Part shown: positions 62,568-64,000 of the stretch, piece after piece
How positions within the stretch are numbered: position 1 is the stretch's first letter
Layout of the letters: the number at the start of each line of letters is the position of its first letter
NCBI GenBank assembly: GCA_009809945.1
Contig: WTPW01000856.1
Coordinates: 64,375 to 128,374 of the forward strand
DNA from: Gigaspora margarita
Lineage: Eukaryota; Glomeromycota; Glomeromycetes; Diversisporales; Gigasporaceae
Direction of reading: 5' to 3'
Length of the DNA stretch: 64,000 nucleotides
Program-made: the position numbers and the translations under genes
The notes under the pieces: generated by a model
Told to the model about the DNA's origin: nothing
The model's database searches: none
The model's input: the letters and a program-made list of their open reading frames with translations, nothing else

Positions 62568-64000
62568 TTAATTATTAAAATCCACATAGCTATAAAGTTC
62601 CTCAATAGTATTGTTACTAGAATCTGATCTAGTATTTAACAAACCATCTCTTTTTTGAATTATCACTTTTAATACTTTCTCTACTTCAAAATTAAATTGA
62701 TTACCATTAAATTGCAGTAAGGTTAAGGTTGTGTTCACATGAAGGGAATTTACTAATGCTTTTCTCGTATGATTATCAAGAACATTATATGAAAGATCTA
62801 AAAAAATTAAAATATGATTTTTGCGAAGAGCATCTGCTAGTTCTAGTCTGTCCTCAAGCCCAATTTGGTTAAAGTAAAGATCTAAAGTAGTTAGAGTTTT
62901 ATTTTTTGCAAAGAGCATTTGCTAATGCTTTTTCTTTATTGGAGCCAAGCTGATTGAATAAAAGATTCAAATAAATTAAACTGTTGTTTTTAAAAAGAGC
63001 GTTTGCTATTACATTTCCTTTGTAAGAACCAAGATTATTATTTGAAAGACCTAAAGAAGTTAAAGCATTGCTTTTGCAAAAGCATCTGCTAGTACTCTTC
63101 CAATATTAGGTCCAAGTCTATTATTGAAAAGGATTAAAGTAGTTAATGTATTGTTTTTAAAGAGAGTGTTTGCTATTGTTTCTTCTTCATAAGAATCAAG
63201 CTTATTATTTGAAAAATCTAAAAAAGTTAAAGTGTTGTTTTTGTGAAGAGCATCTGCTAATAGGACCCCAGACATCTCTAAGATAGTTTATAAATGATTT
63301 GCATAAATTTGGAGGTTTTTGCTACCTCTAAAATCAAGTAAATTTGCTAAAAATTTAATTATATATATAAACTTTTATAATTTGCTAAAAACTAAATTAT
63401 CATATTTATTTTTATAAATCAAAATAATATATATTTTTGAGTACTGAACAAATTTTTTTAGAGGACAATATTAGAATCAATTAGTAAAATTTTGAGAATC
63501 AGAGAATTTTTTAGTATTTTTATTAATAAAATTATATAAAATATTATAATTCTCAAAATTTTACTAATTGATTTTAACATTGTGCTCTAAGAAAACTTGT
63601 ACAGCATATAAAAATAAATTATTTCAGCATATTTAATTTTATATTCTTGAAAATTTAAAAGAAAATGCTTAATTTTAGATTTTTTAATCAAAAAAATAAG
63701 TATCTTAAATTTTTAAAAATTATAATAGTCAAAAAAATGAGATAGTTTATTTTTGGATATGATTCTTGCAAATGTAGATAATTTACTAAAAATAAAATAT
63801 AACATATATAAAATTGCTGTAATTTGCCAAAATGCTTTATATAACCTTTTTTAAAATTAATCTCAATTTGCTAAAACTTAAATTTGGACCTCAGACCAAA
63901 TTTGCTGCAATTTGCTAAAAAAAAAAGACATATCAGAAATGTTCAGGCTTCTCTGCTAATGCTTTTTCATCTTTAAATCTAATTTGGTTACAGTAAAGAT
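62568..64000 (-). pseudogene. NLR-type leucine-rich-repeat (RNI) protein, broken, runs off the window
   Basis: Minus-strand LRRs of 28 residues repeat a pattern like ADALHKNNTLTFLDFSNNKL. Seen in order: LDFSNNKLDSYEEETIANTL, LILFNNRLGPNIGRVLADAF, (shift) LGLSNNNLGSYKGNVIANAL, LNLLFNQLGSNKEKALANAL, (shift) LDLYFNQIGLEDRLELADAL, LDLSYNVLDNHTRKALVNSL, then a C-terminal cap ending EELYSYVDFNN* at 62,568. Two frameshifts (about 63,070 and 62,915) break it. A further LRR (LYCNQIRFKDEKALAE) appears at 63,945-64,000, separated by an insertion. The ribonuclease-inhibitor-like LRR class is clear; the N-terminal domain lies outside the window. Confidence 0.75.
63285..63936. mobile_element. Foldback insertion in the LRR pseudogene
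   Basis: Separates two in-register LRR segments. The core (about 63,470-63,620) is a palindrome AATTAGTAAAATTTTGAGAA...TTCTCAAAATTTTACTAATT with GTGCTCTAAGAAAACTTGTA beside it, close to the palindromes of the 34-37 kb composite foldback. The outer parts have AAATTTGG/GCAAATTT words inverted. Exact ends and TSD are not resolved. Confidence 0.5.

Overview
The window is strongly AT-rich eukaryotic DNA, most likely from a Glomeromycotina (arbuscular mycorrhizal) fungus such as Rhizophagus. The pointers are decayed Sel1-repeat and RNI-type leucine-rich-repeat genes, hAT and pogo/Tigger transposase remains, very short AT-rich introns, TTAGGG-like interstitial repeats and an extreme density of short foldback elements. 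The organism is inferred from gene content, not proven.

Only one gene looks intact: a three-exon C2H2 zinc-finger/coiled-coil protein at 51,655-52,591 (-). Everything else that once coded is broken: an APE-type endonuclease and upstream ORF of a probable non-LTR element (240-3,060, -); a transposon-like protein cut into two halves (11,990-12,591 and 16,801-18,610, +); a pogo/Tigger transposase (13,909-15,543, -); two Sel1 arrays (24,250-26,095 + and 27,640-28,640 -); an LRR protein (46,584-47,840, -); a hAT transposase (55,552-58,965, +); and an LRR protein running off the right edge (62,568-64,000, -).

The rest is mainly a layered record of transposition that can be read from target-site duplications (TSDs). 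(1) A retroposon of about 0.95 kb with a tRNA-like head and poly(A) tail has four copies. (2) A second retroposon family of 1.04-1.10 kb has three copies, each with an A-rich 3' end and a TSD of 11-12 bp. (3) Long palindromic elements inserted at TTAA (5,636; 6,782; 42,326; 61,160; a short relative at 32,621) mostly share internal sequence; a paralogous empty site for the 61,160 copy lies at 44,501. (4) Many hAT-type MITEs and foldbacks have 8-bp TSDs, alongside a Mutator-like element with a 9-bp TSD and TA-flanked pogo/mariner-like elements. (5) Arrays of alternating palindromes occur, one inside a 3.5-kb foldback.

Nesting is deep. A pogo element of 3.85 kb sits in an older inverted-repeat element inside a transposon gene; a hAT foldback with a clean 8-bp TSD splits a hAT transposase; and small MITEs sit in one arm of older palindromes whose other arm records the empty site. 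Premature stops in the coding relics are nearly all explainable by single C-to-T or G-to-A transitions. There are two assembly gaps (31,531-31,926 and 50,743-51,206), both inside or between repeats. No CRISPR array, rRNA, intact tRNA gene or bacterial operon is seen.
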